From: DASRDU01 sp035560235
GTDB taxonomy: Bacteria > Acidobacteriota > Blastocatellia > RBC074
NCBI GenBank assembly: GCA_035560235.1
Contig: DATMAG010000008.1
Location: 3,537 to 67,536, forward strand
Direction: 5' to 3'
DNA: 64,000 nucleotides
Below the pieces are notes generated by a model. The model was given only the letters and a program-made list of their open reading frames with translations, did no database searches and had not been told where the DNA came from. The position numbers and the translations under genes were made by a program. Below are positions 25,179 to 32,805 of the stretch, one piece after another. Numbering within the stretch: the first letter of the stretch is position 1; each line of letters starts with the position of its first letter.

Positions 25179-25207
25179 ATTACAGCGCCTGCCTGCGGCC
25201 CTGTCAA
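25179..25207 (-). promoter_or_regulatory. Strong sigma-70 promoter of the shell-protein gene
   Basis: On the minus strand TTGACA is followed after exactly 17 nt by TGTAAT. It lies wholly between the end of the NADH dehydrogenase gene and the shell gene, with a leader of about 60 nt. This is the best sigma-70 match I found in the window. Confidence 0.65.
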
Positions 25208-25219
25208 GCGCGGCCCGCG

Positions 25220-26539
25220 TCAGACTGCCTTGTATTCTCTGGCTGAAGCGGCTTCGGGCTTTTTCGCCTCAGCCGTCTGAGCCGCAGCAGGCTGTTCGGT
25301 GATCAGCCGCGCGCCACGCTGATAAGTGAGATACGACCACATCCAGTTGAAGAAAACGGCAGCCCGGTTGCGAAAGCCGATCAGAAAGATCAGATGGACA
25401 AAGAGCCAGGCCAGCCACGCCGGATAGCCCCTGAGTTTCAGCCGCCCGATCTCGGCAATCGCGCGTGACCTGCCGATGGTCGCCATATTGCCCTTGTCGA
25501 AATAATGGAAGGTTTCGTAAGGCTCGCCCTTAATCGCGTGCTGAATGTTTCGCGCGGCGCAGCGGCCCATCTGCATTGCAACAGGAGAAACGCCGGGCAG
25601 CGGTTTGCCGCCCTGATGCGTAAAGAGCGCCATATCGCCAATCGCAAAAACTTCCGGGTGTCCGGGCAGGGTCAGATCGGGTTCGATGATGACGCGACCC
25701 GCGCGATCGAGCGGCACGCCCAGAGTCCTTGTAAACGGAGTCGCCACGACGCCCGCGCCCCAGATGACCGTGGCCGAACCGATGAGTTCATCGCCCAGAT
25801 AGACGCCGCGCTCGTCAATGTTTGTGACTTTGGCGTTGACGCGCACCCGGACGCCGAGGTCGGCCAGCTGCCTGGCGGCGCTGATGGAAAGGTCTTCGGC
25901 AAAGGTGGGCAGAATGCGCGGCCCGCCTTCAAGCAGCAGAATTTCAGCCGAGCGCGGATCAATCGTCCGAAAGTCGCGGGCCAGAACGGTGCGCGACAAC
26001 TCGGCAATCGCTCCGGCAATTTCAACTCCGGTCGGCCCGCCGCCCACCACCACGAAGGTCATCAGCCTGCGCCGCCGTTCAGGATCGCTCTCCTTTTCAG
26101 CCTCCTCGAAAGCGAGCAGCACGCGATGACGAATTTCGAGCGCGTCATTCAGGCTTTTCAGGCCCGGCGCAAATCGTTCCCACTCATCGTGACCGAAATA
26201 ACTCGTCTGCCCGCCCGTCGCCAGAATCAGGTAATCATAGTTCAGACTGCGCTCGCGCAACTGAATCGTACGCCGGGCGAGATCAACGCTGACCGCTTCG
26301 TCAAGCAGCACGGTGACGTTCTTCTGCCGACTCAGAATCGAACGAATCGGCGAGGCGATGTCGGCAGGCGAGAGTCCCGCGATTGCCACCTGATAGAGCA
26401 GCGGCTGAAAGAGATGATGATTGGTGCGATCAATCAGCGTCACGCGCACCCGGGCGCGTCTGAGCGACTGCGCGGCAATCAGCCCGCCAAAGCCGCCGCC
26501 AATAATCACCACCTGCGGAAGAATTGTTTGTTCCTTCAT
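25220..26539 (-). CDS. ndh: Type II NADH dehydrogenase (NDH-2)
   Basis: The 439-residue flavoprotein starts with the FAD-binding 'VVIIGGGFGGLIAAQSL'. It has 'LILATGGQTSYFGHDEWE', the NADH site 'FVVVGGGPTGVEIAGAIAEL', the second FAD motif 'HPEVFAIGDMALF' and the quinone-site AQxGxxA-type 'PVAMQMGRCAARNI'. A C-terminal hydrophobic stretch ('YPAWLAWLFVHLIFLIGF') anchors it to the inner membrane. It should pass electrons from NADH to quinone without pumping protons. It is transcribed alone and divergently from the molybdenum hydroxylase operon. Confidence 0.93.
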   Translation of the reverse strand: MKEQTILPQVVIIGGGFGGLIAAQSLRRARVRVTLIDRTNHHLFQPLLYQVAIAGLSPADIASPIRSILSRQKNVTVLLDEAVSVDLARRTIQLRERSLNYDYLILATGGQTSYFGHDEWERFAPGLKSLNDALEIRHRVLLAFEEAEKESDPERRRRLMTFVVVGGGPTGVEIAGAIAELSRTVLARDFRTIDPRSAEILLLEGGPRILPTFAEDLSISAARQLADLGVRVRVNAKVTNIDERGVYLGDELIGSATVIWGAGVVATPFTRTLGVPLDRAGRVIIEPDLTLPGHPEVFAIGDMALFTHQGGKPLPGVSPVAMQMGRCAARNIQHAIKGEPYETFHYFDKGNMATIGRSRAIAEIGRLKLRGYPAWLAWLFVHLIFLIGFRNRAAVFFNWMWSYLTYQRGARLITEQPAAAQTAEAKKPEAASAREYKAV

Positions 26540-26778
26540 CGCTATCCACTCCCCGGTACAGTTTCAGCAGACGATTCGCCTGTGCTTCCTCACGAGTAAT
26601 GATAGACGCTGCCCAGGGGGCTGCGCCAGCAGTGCCGTCTGTCTTGCGCTGTCGCAGACGCGGCCCTATTATTCTCCTGCCTTGCAAACAGACATCATTG
26701 ATCCGAACCGGCAGAAGAGCAGTAACGAAGGCCGGTCAACCTGCACTCCGCTGAATCAACTGCTTCAGGAGAAAACCG

Positions 26779-27234
26779 ATGATCAGACTGAAAGTGAATG
26801 GCGTCAGCCGTCAGTTCGACGGCGAACCCGACATGCCTTTGTTGTGGTTTCTGCGCGATGAACTGCAACTGACGGGAACGAAATATGGCTGCGGCGCGGG
26901 ACTGTGCGGAGCCTGCACGGTTCACCTCAACGGCGCGGCAGTGCGCAGTTGTCAGACGCCGATGAAAAACGTGGACGGCAAAGAGGTCGTCACCATCGAA
27001 GGCCTCAGCGCGAAAGCCGACCATCCGGTGCAGCAGGCCTGGCGACAGAACAATGTCCCGCAGTGCGGTTACTGTCAGAGCGGGCAGATTATGCAGGCCG
27101 CCGCGCTGCTCCGGCAGAAGCCGAAGCCCACCGACGCTGAAATTGACGCGGCGATGAAAGGCAACATCTGCCGCTGCGGCACCTATCAGCGCATCCGGCA
27201 GGCAATCAAACAGGCGTCAAACCAGAAGGCATAA
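26779..27234 (+). CDS. [2Fe-2S] small subunit of a periplasmic molybdenum hydroxylase
   Basis: The 151-residue protein binds two [2Fe-2S] clusters. The plant-type ferredoxin cluster cysteines are in 'GTKYGCGAGLCGACTVHLNG', and the second cluster sits in 'QCGYCQSGQIMQA' and 'GNICRCGTYQRIRQAI'. It is the IorA/XdhC-type subunit. An AGGAG site precedes the ATG and the large subunit starts 12 nt downstream. It relays electrons from the molybdenum site to an external acceptor, probably the cytochrome encoded later in the cluster. Confidence 0.95.
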   Translation: MIRLKVNGVSRQFDGEPDMPLLWFLRDELQLTGTKYGCGAGLCGACTVHLNGAAVRSCQTPMKNVDGKEVVTIEGLSAKADHPVQQAWRQNNVPQCGYCQSGQIMQAAALLRQKPKPTDAEIDAAMKGNICRCGTYQRIRQAIKQASNQKA

Positions 27235-27246
27235 GGAGGCGCAGCC

Positions 27247-29481
27247 ATGAACCGAATCGAACTGGTCACTCGTCGCACTTTTCTGGGCAGTCTCTTTTCA
27301 GCCGGGGCCTTCGTTCTCGGCGCGCGTCTGCTGCCGATGGATGCGCTCGCGGCTGGCAGCAAAGCCGAGGGCGCGGCCTGGCATCCGGGCGTGTATCTGG
27401 GCATTGAAACCGATGGCACTGTGATCATCGTTGCGCATCGTTCCGAAATGGGCACGGGCATTCGCAGCGTGCTGCCCTCAGTCCTCGCTGATGAACTCGA
27501 CGCCGACTGGGCGCGCGTCAGAATCGAGCAGGCCATCGGCGATGCGAAATACGGCTCGCAGAACACTGACGGGTCGTGTTCGATCCGCGATTTTTACGAC
27601 GCGATGCGCGAGGCCGGAGCCAGCGCCCGAATGATGCTCGAACGCGCCGCCGCTGAAAAATGGGGCGTGCCTGCGGCTGAATGCAGGGCGCAGAATCATC
27701 AGGTCGTTCACGCAAAGAGCAAACGCAGACTCGGGTACGGCCAGCTTGCGACGCTCGCGGCAAAGCAGGCCGTGCCGAAAAAGGAAGAACTGAAGTTCAA
27801 ATCTCCGGCAGAGTTTCGCTACATCGGCAGGGAGATTCCGACCGTTGACCGCGACGACATCTGCGCGGGCAAAGGCACCTTCGGAATGGACGCGCGGATG
27901 CCGGGGATGGTTTACGCCTCAATCGAACGCTCGCCGGTCTTTGGCGGCAAACTCAGAAACTATGACGACAAGGAAGCCCGCACCGTGCGCGGCGTGCAGC
28001 AGACTGTCGTCATTCCCGCGTTCAAGCCGCCGCATATGTTCCAGGCGCTCGGCGGCGTGGCCGTGATTGCCGACAACACCTGGGCCGCGATGAAGGGCCG
28101 CGAGAAGCTGAAAGTCGAATGGGAGCCGGGCGAAAACGCCGACTACGATTCGGCAAAATACAAACAGGCGCTGCTTGAAACCGTGCGCAAGCCGCAGAAG
28201 GTCGCACGCAACGCAGGCGATGTTGACGCCGAATTCGCCAAAGGCGGCAAAACGCACGAAGCCGAATATTACGCGCCGCATCTTTCGCACGCGCCGATGG
28301 AACCGCCCGCCGCTGTGGCTGAATACAGAGATGGCAGGGTGGTGGTTCACACGGCGACACAGAATCCGCAGGCCGTCCAGGATACAGTCGCCGCCGCGCT
28401 CGGCATTGACAAGAAGAATGTCGAATGCCACGTCACGCTGCTTGGCGGCGGGTTCGGGCGCAAGTCGAAACCCGATTACGTGGCCGAAGCCGCGCTGCTC
28501 TCAAAAGCCGTCGGCAAGCCTGTCAAAGTTGTCTGGAGCCGCGAGGACGACATTCGCTTCGATTACTTCCACTCGGTCGCGGCGATGTATCTGAAAGCGG
28601 CAGTGGACGACAGGGGCCGCCCGACGGCGTGGCTGCAACGCTGCGCGTTCCCGTCAATCGGTTCGACGTTTGCAGGTCCGGCAGCGGTTTACGGCGCTCC
28701 CTTCGAACTCGGCATGGGCTGGACAAATCTGCCGTTCGACATTCCGAATCACCGCGCCGAAAACGGTCCGGCGAAACCGCACGTTCGCATCGGCTGGCTG
28801 CGTTCGGTGGCGAATATCTATCACGCCTTCGGAGTGCATTCGTTTGTGGATGAACTGGCGGCGATGGCCGGACGCGACCGCGTTGAATACCTGCTCGACC
28901 TGATCGGGCAGCCGCGCCGGGTTGAACTGGAACGGGGCGATCCGATGTCGAAGAAGTTTCCGCTCGATACGGGCCGGTTGCGGCGCGTGATTGAACTGGC
29001 GGCTGAAAAATCTGACTGGGCAAAGAAGAAAGCGACGAGCGGCCACGCCCTGGGCATCGCGGCGCACTGGAGCTTTTACAGCTACGTGGCCACGGTCGTT
29101 GAAGTCGAAGTTGACGAGCGCGGCAAAATCCGCATTCCGCGTGTGGACGTGGCCGTTGATGCGGGTCAGATCATCAATCCCGACCGCGTGAGAGCGCAGT
29201 TCGAAGGCGCTTCGGTTTTTGGTTCGAGCATCGCGCTGCTCGGCGAAATCACGGCGGCGGGCGGCGAGATTCAGCAGTCGAACTTCCACGATTACCAGGT
29301 CGCGCGAATCAACGAAGCGCCGCTGATTACTCACGTTCATCTGGTCTCAAGCGATGCGCCGCCTGCCGGTGTCGGTGAACCCGGAGTGCCGCCCATGCCT
29401 CCGGCCATCTGCAACGCCGTTTACGCCGCGACCGGAAAGCGCATCCGCGAACTGCCGCTCGGAAAGCACAAGCTCGCATAA
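27247..29481 (+). CDS. Tat-exported molybdopterin-binding subunit, isoquinoline 1-oxidoreductase type
   Basis: The 744-residue protein begins with a twin-arginine leader 'TRRTFLGSLFSAGAFVLGA', so the folded enzyme is exported with its small subunit. The body follows the IorB/aldehyde dehydrogenase pattern: 'EMGTGIRSVLPSVLADELDA', 'LLGGGFGRKSKPDYVAEAAL' and the C-terminal 'GVGEPGVPPMPPAICNAVY', whose Glu in GVGE is the catalytic base. AAGGAGG lies before the ATG. It oxidises an aldehyde or N-heterocycle; the substrate is unknown. A TatA gene near 62 kb could serve its export. Confidence 0.93.
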   Translation: MNRIELVTRRTFLGSLFSAGAFVLGARLLPMDALAAGSKAEGAAWHPGVYLGIETDGTVIIVAHRSEMGTGIRSVLPSVLADELDADWARVRIEQAIGDAKYGSQNTDGSCSIRDFYDAMREAGASARMMLERAAAEKWGVPAAECRAQNHQVVHAKSKRRLGYGQLATLAAKQAVPKKEELKFKSPAEFRYIGREIPTVDRDDICAGKGTFGMDARMPGMVYASIERSPVFGGKLRNYDDKEARTVRGVQQTVVIPAFKPPHMFQALGGVAVIADNTWAAMKGREKLKVEWEPGENADYDSAKYKQALLETVRKPQKVARNAGDVDAEFAKGGKTHEAEYYAPHLSHAPMEPPAAVAEYRDGRVVVHTATQNPQAVQDTVAAALGIDKKNVECHVTLLGGGFGRKSKPDYVAEAALLSKAVGKPVKVVWSREDDIRFDYFHSVAAMYLKAAVDDRGRPTAWLQRCAFPSIGSTFAGPAAVYGAPFELGMGWTNLPFDIPNHRAENGPAKPHVRIGWLRSVANIYHAFGVHSFVDELAAMAGRDRVEYLLDLIGQPRRVELERGDPMSKKFPLDTGRLRRVIELAAEKSDWAKKKATSGHALGIAAHWSFYSYVATVVEVEVDERGKIRIPRVDVAVDAGQIINPDRVRAQFEGASVFGSSIALLGEITAAGGEIQQSNFHDYQVARINEAPLITHVHLVSSDAPPAGVGEPGVPPMPPAICNAVYAATGKRIRELPLGKHKLA

Positions 29482-29500
29482 GTCAGTTCTCTTCTCTGCA

Positions 29501-29538
29501 GCAGAGGTCGCAGCCGGTTCAGACGCTGCGACCTCTGC
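29501..29538 (+). terminator. Terminator after the molybdenum hydroxylase genes
   Basis: GCAGAGGTCGCAGC pairs perfectly (14 bp) with GCTGCGACCTCTGC around a 10-nt loop; only a weak T-rich tail follows. The remaining 29539-29844 gap shows no gene or clear signal. Confidence 0.75.
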
Positions 29539-29844
29539 CTGACCTTTCTTCCCGTTCAGACCGGAGACAGGCTCAGTCCCGGCAGCGTGAAACTACCCGC
29601 CCGTTCAGATCGTTCGCGTCCGTGGGTGAAAAGCCGCGCCGACGCGGCACACACCGCGCGAATTTCCGCAGCGGGTCGAAGCCGACCACTCCTCTTTCTG
29701 CCTTACAGCCCCAAATGAAGACTCAGTCCTGCTGGCATATCTGTTGCTCTGCTGAAGGCCGGAATCTTGTTCTTGTCCATTTCTCAATCCGCTTCTGAGA
29801 TGATCATTGCCGGGAGTTACCTGTCCGGCCCAAAGGAGGAAACT

Positions 29845-30255
29845 ATGCTGCGAAAACTGATTGTGACTCTGGTTCTGACTCTGGCGGTGCTGCTGCTTCC
29901 TTATACTTTCCTGGCGGCTCAGGCTGAACAGTCTCCAAAGAAGTATGCTGACGGGCGCAGGCTGTTTATGCAGTACTGCGCGACCTGTCACGGCGCTGAT
30001 GCCAAAGGCAACGGCCCGACGGCCAAAACGCTCAGGAAGGCTCCGGCAGATCTGACCCGGATTGAAAAGCAGGATGGCAAATTCCCTGCAGCTCGCATTC
30101 AGCGTGTCATCTCCGGTGATGATATGCTTGAATCGCACGGGTCGCGGGATATGCCGGTCTGGGGAACCGTCCTCCGGCGCAAGTCAGGGCCGGGCTTTGC
30201 CGCACTGGAAATCTACAACCTGACGAAATACCTGGAATCAATCCAGGGGCAGTGA
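29845..30255 (+). CDS. Exported monohaem cytochrome c
   Basis: The 136-residue protein starts at the ATG with AAAGGAGG 5-6 nt upstream; the longer ORF from a TTG is not supported. After a signal peptide (to about residue 26, 'FLAAQAEQ') come the haem-binding CATCH (in 'LFMQYCATCHGADAKGNG') and the likely axial Met in 'SRDMPVWG'. It is a class I cytochrome c, and sits between the molybdenum hydroxylase and a dihaem protein. It may accept electrons from the former. Confidence 0.9.
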   Translation: MLRKLIVTLVLTLAVLLLPYTFLAAQAEQSPKKYADGRRLFMQYCATCHGADAKGNGPTAKTLRKAPADLTRIEKQDGKFPAARIQRVISGDDMLESHGSRDMPVWGTVLRRKSGPGFAALEIYNLTKYLESIQGQ

Positions 30256-30326
30256 AACCTGCCTGAGTCCGGCAAAGGCAAAGCTGCATTCCGGGATTGT
30301 TTGCGTTGCTGAAGGAGGTGAGAGGT

Positions 30327-31421
30327 TTGCAGTTCTGCAGAATCAACGGAAGCCTCACAGCCGCTCGTCGCAAAACGATCAGGCTGATGCTCCTGCTCGC
30401 CGTGCTGCTGACCGTGAGCGGCAGCGCTGAGGATTCACTGCTGCGCAAGGCCCGCCACCTTTTCACACCGATTCCCTCACAGCCGCCGGAACTGAAGGAC
30501 AATCCGCTGACTCCGGCAAAGATTGAACTCGGCAGGCTGCTCTTCTTTGATCCGCGCCTGTCGGCGGGCTGGACGGTCAGTTGCAACAGTTGTCATAACC
30601 TGAGCGTGAACGGCGCAGATGCGCTTGAAACTTCGGTCGGTCACAACGGGCAGAAAGGCACGCGCAACAGTCCGACGGTTTTCAATGCTGTCTTCAACTT
30701 CGCGCAGTTCTGGGATGGCCGCGCCAGAGATCTGAAGGAGCAGGCGAAAGGCCCGATTCAGGCGGCGGTGGAAATGAACAACACTCCGGCGCGCGTGGTG
30801 CAGACGCTTAAAAGCAGGCCCGCTTACGTGACGCTCTTCAAAGCCTCATTCCCGAATGAAACAGACCCGGTGACGTTCGACAACGTGACCAGGGCGCTCG
30901 AAGCCTTCGAGGCCACACTGCTCACACCTGATGCGCGCTTCGATCAGTTTTTAAGCGGCGACGAGAAGGCGCTCAGCGAACAGGAGCGGCGCGGACTTTC
31001 GCTCTTCATTTCAAAGGACTGCGCCTCGTGTCACAAGGGAGTGAACCTGGGCGGAGCGAGCTATCATCGCTTCGGCGTCTCGCAGAAACCTGCGCCTGAA
31101 ATCAGGCCGCCTGCTGACAAGGGCCGCTTTGCGATTACGGGCGATCCGACCGATGAATACGTCTTCAGAGCGCCGTCATTGCGCAATGTCGCAATCACCG
31201 CGCCGTACTTTCATTCAGGCCGGGTCGCTGATTTGAAGCAGGCCATCACACTGATGGCTGCAGTGCAGCCTGGCATCAGGCTGAAGGAACGTGAGGTTGA
31301 GGACATCGAGGCTTTTCTCAAAACGCTGACGGGCGAAAGGCCGAAGATCGAACCGCCGACGCTGCCTGCTGCGGGCAGCGATACTCCGCCGCCAGTCAGT
31401 TCTTCCGGCGACAGGCATTGA
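30327..31421 (+). CDS. MauG/CcpA-family dihaem cytochrome c peroxidase
   Basis: I take the TTG at 30327 as start because GAAGGAGGTGA lies 7-8 nt before it; no ATG fits. The 364-residue product has a membrane/signal segment (about 20-37) and two haem sites, CNSCH ('SCNSCHNLSVNGADALE') and CASCH ('KDCASCHKGVNLGG'). 'NSPTVFNAVFNFAQFWDGRA' and 'FRAPSLRNVAITAPYFHSGR' are typical of the family. It acts in the periplasm, reducing hydrogen peroxide or oxidising a protein substrate. It follows the cytochrome c gene by 71 nt. Confidence 0.93.
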   Translation: MQFCRINGSLTAARRKTIRLMLLLAVLLTVSGSAEDSLLRKARHLFTPIPSQPPELKDNPLTPAKIELGRLLFFDPRLSAGWTVSCNSCHNLSVNGADALETSVGHNGQKGTRNSPTVFNAVFNFAQFWDGRARDLKEQAKGPIQAAVEMNNTPARVVQTLKSRPAYVTLFKASFPNETDPVTFDNVTRALEAFEATLLTPDARFDQFLSGDEKALSEQERRGLSLFISKDCASCHKGVNLGGASYHRFGVSQKPAPEIRPPADKGRFAITGDPTDEYVFRAPSLRNVAITAPYFHSGRVADLKQAITLMAAVQPGIRLKEREVEDIEAFLKTLTGERPKIEPPTLPAAGSDTPPPVSSSGDRH

Positions 31422-31428
31422 TGGCGGA

Positions 31429-32049
31429 TCAACCGGCGACGGCTGTGCCCTTGTACAATTCACCGGCGATGCGCGGCGCATCCTTCATCAGAAACCGTTC
31501 AAGCTCCGTCACCTTCAAACCGCCTTCCGCAATCAGCCGGTCAATCTGCCGGTTAAGGTGGCACCCGCACCCGATCACCTTCTGAAGCGGATTGAGCCGA
31601 TCCTGCCAGCGCGCCACTTTCGCATCATCGCTGCGCCCGTGTTCGAGAAAAATAAACTGCCCGCCGGGTCTGAGCGTGCGGCGAATTTCACCGAGCGCCG
31701 CTTTCAGATCAGGAATCGAACAGAGCGTGAAAGTTGAAACGACAAAATCAAAGCTCGCATCCTCAAGCGGCAGCTTTCCCGCCGCATCAAGTTGCAGTTG
31801 CCTGACCGGGAAAGGCGCGGCAGCGATGCGCTGACTGACGATTTTGGGCAGCATCGCCACAGGTTCAATCGTCGTCAGTCGCGTCACAGTCGCCGGGTAA
31901 TGCGCGAGGTTGAGTCCCGTGCCGAAGCCGATTTCAAGCACTTCGCCGCTGACCGTGGCCAGCGTCGCGTGGCGCAGCTTGTGCACCTGCCCGGTTCCAA
32001 GCGCGTGTTCCATCAGACGCGGGAAAAGATGACTGGCGTAAAGTCCCAT
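31429..32049 (-). CDS. Class I SAM-dependent methyltransferase
   Basis: The 206-residue protein has SAM motif I 'VLEIGFGTGLNLAHYP', acidic motif 'LTTIEPVAML', 'FDFVVSTFTLCSIPDLKAAL' and 'LRPGGQFIFLEHGRSDD'. The C-terminal 'QKVIGCGCHLNRQIDRLIAE' is typical of UbiE/PmtA-related small-molecule or lipid methyltransferases, including some arsenite relatives, but the cysteines here are not an ArsM set. The substrate is unknown. It ends 7 nt from the convergent dihaem gene and has its own promoter. Confidence 0.88.
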   Translation of the reverse strand: MGLYASHLFPRLMEHALGTGQVHKLRHATLATVSGEVLEIGFGTGLNLAHYPATVTRLTTIEPVAMLPKIVSQRIAAAPFPVRQLQLDAAGKLPLEDASFDFVVSTFTLCSIPDLKAALGEIRRTLRPGGQFIFLEHGRSDDAKVARWQDRLNPLQKVIGCGCHLNRQIDRLIAEGGLKVTELERFLMKDAPRIAGELYKGTAVAG

Positions 32050-32087
32050 GCTTTCCAGTGGTTCGTGACCGTTGCTTCCGGGCAGCG

Positions 32088-32116
32088 AGGATATGAACGG
32101 GCCTGATGTGTGTCAA
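32088..32116 (-). promoter_or_regulatory. Probable sigma-70 promoter of the methyltransferase gene
   Basis: On the minus strand TTGACA, 17 nt, then TATCCT, with the transcript start about 30 nt before the ATG. TGTCAAG/CTTGACA makes a partial palindrome over the -35 region, which could bind a regulator. Confidence 0.45.
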
Positions 32117-32199
32117 GCCGGGCCTGCCTTGACAGAATCCTGATCGAACACCGATTTGTGGCAAGTGCGTCCGAGGAAAACTCTGAGGAAAACTCCGAC

Positions 32200-32802
32200 T
32201 CATTTCGTCGGCTGTTCAGCGCCGGGCGGCTCCCAGTCCTCACGCCTGCCCCGTCCGACGCCCAGCGCGTCAGCCACGCGGTTGATGTAATTGAACCAGG
32301 ATGCAATCAGCGTGATCTGCAGAATGGCCGTGTCGTCGAAACCGGATGCGCGCAATTTGTCGTGATCCTGCGGCGTCAGTCGCGTCGCATCCCGCGTTAA
32401 CTGCGCCACGTAATCCAGCATCACGCGATCCTGCTCACTGACCGGCGCGCGCGTGTAATCCTCGCGCAGCGCGGCCACCATCGAATCATCCAGCGTCACC
32501 ATCCGCAGAAACTCTGCGTGCGATTCCAGTCAGTAAAAACACCGGTTCACCGCCGAAACCACTGTGGCAATCATTTCGTGCTGCGCGCGCGTGAGCGGCA
32601 GCTCCGGCGACATCATCGCGCCGAATGCGCCAAAGATGTGATAGAGCGCTTCAGGCATCAGCGTATGCGACGCCACGATGCTGTCGCCGCCGGGCGAAAC
32701 AGGCGAGGCATACTCTTTCGGATACATGGCGCGTTGCGCTTCCATCAGCCGACGCAGCTTCTCGTCAGCCTGCTCCAGCGGAATCGTGCGAATCCAGGTC
32801 AT
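32200..32802 (-). CDS. Selenocysteine AhpD/carboxymuconolactone-decarboxylase-like protein (UGA codon 32532-32530)
   Basis: Read through the in-frame UGA the product has 200 residues. The active site is 'NRCFYULESH', that is C88-x-x-U91-x3-H95, matching the CxxC-x3-H of AhpD exactly with Sec replacing the second cysteine. Upstream 'TRAQHEMIATVVSAVNRC' holds the conserved Glu and the hydrophobic helix. Downstream come 'MLDYVAQLTRDATRLTPQDH' and 'FDDTAILQITLIASWFNYIN', both family features. It should be a thiol-dependent peroxidase or disulphide reductase. It starts 3 nt after the MFS stop, with AGGAG 8 nt before the ATG inside that gene, so it is the last gene of the TonB-MFS operon. Confidence 0.92.
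32504..32518 (-). promoter_or_regulatory. Candidate SECIS hairpin of the AhpD-like gene
   Basis: On the minus strand CGCAGA and TCTGCG form a perfect 6-bp stem around GTT (or 5 bp around AGTTT), starting 11 nt after the UGA. Confidence 0.5.
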
Positions 32803-32805
32803 TGA

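Noticed and set aside
24789..26539. NDH-2 and shell-protein genes as one operon
   Set aside because: They run in the same direction, but a near-consensus promoter lies in the gap, so separate transcription is more likely.
25505..26599. 364-codon plus-strand open frame
   Set aside because: Antisense to the well-supported NDH-2 gene; no domain seen.
32129..32157. Plus-strand promoter starting with TTGACA
   Set aside because: No acceptable -10 element at 16-18 nt and no plus-strand gene downstream; it is the mirror half of the palindrome over the methyltransferase promoter.
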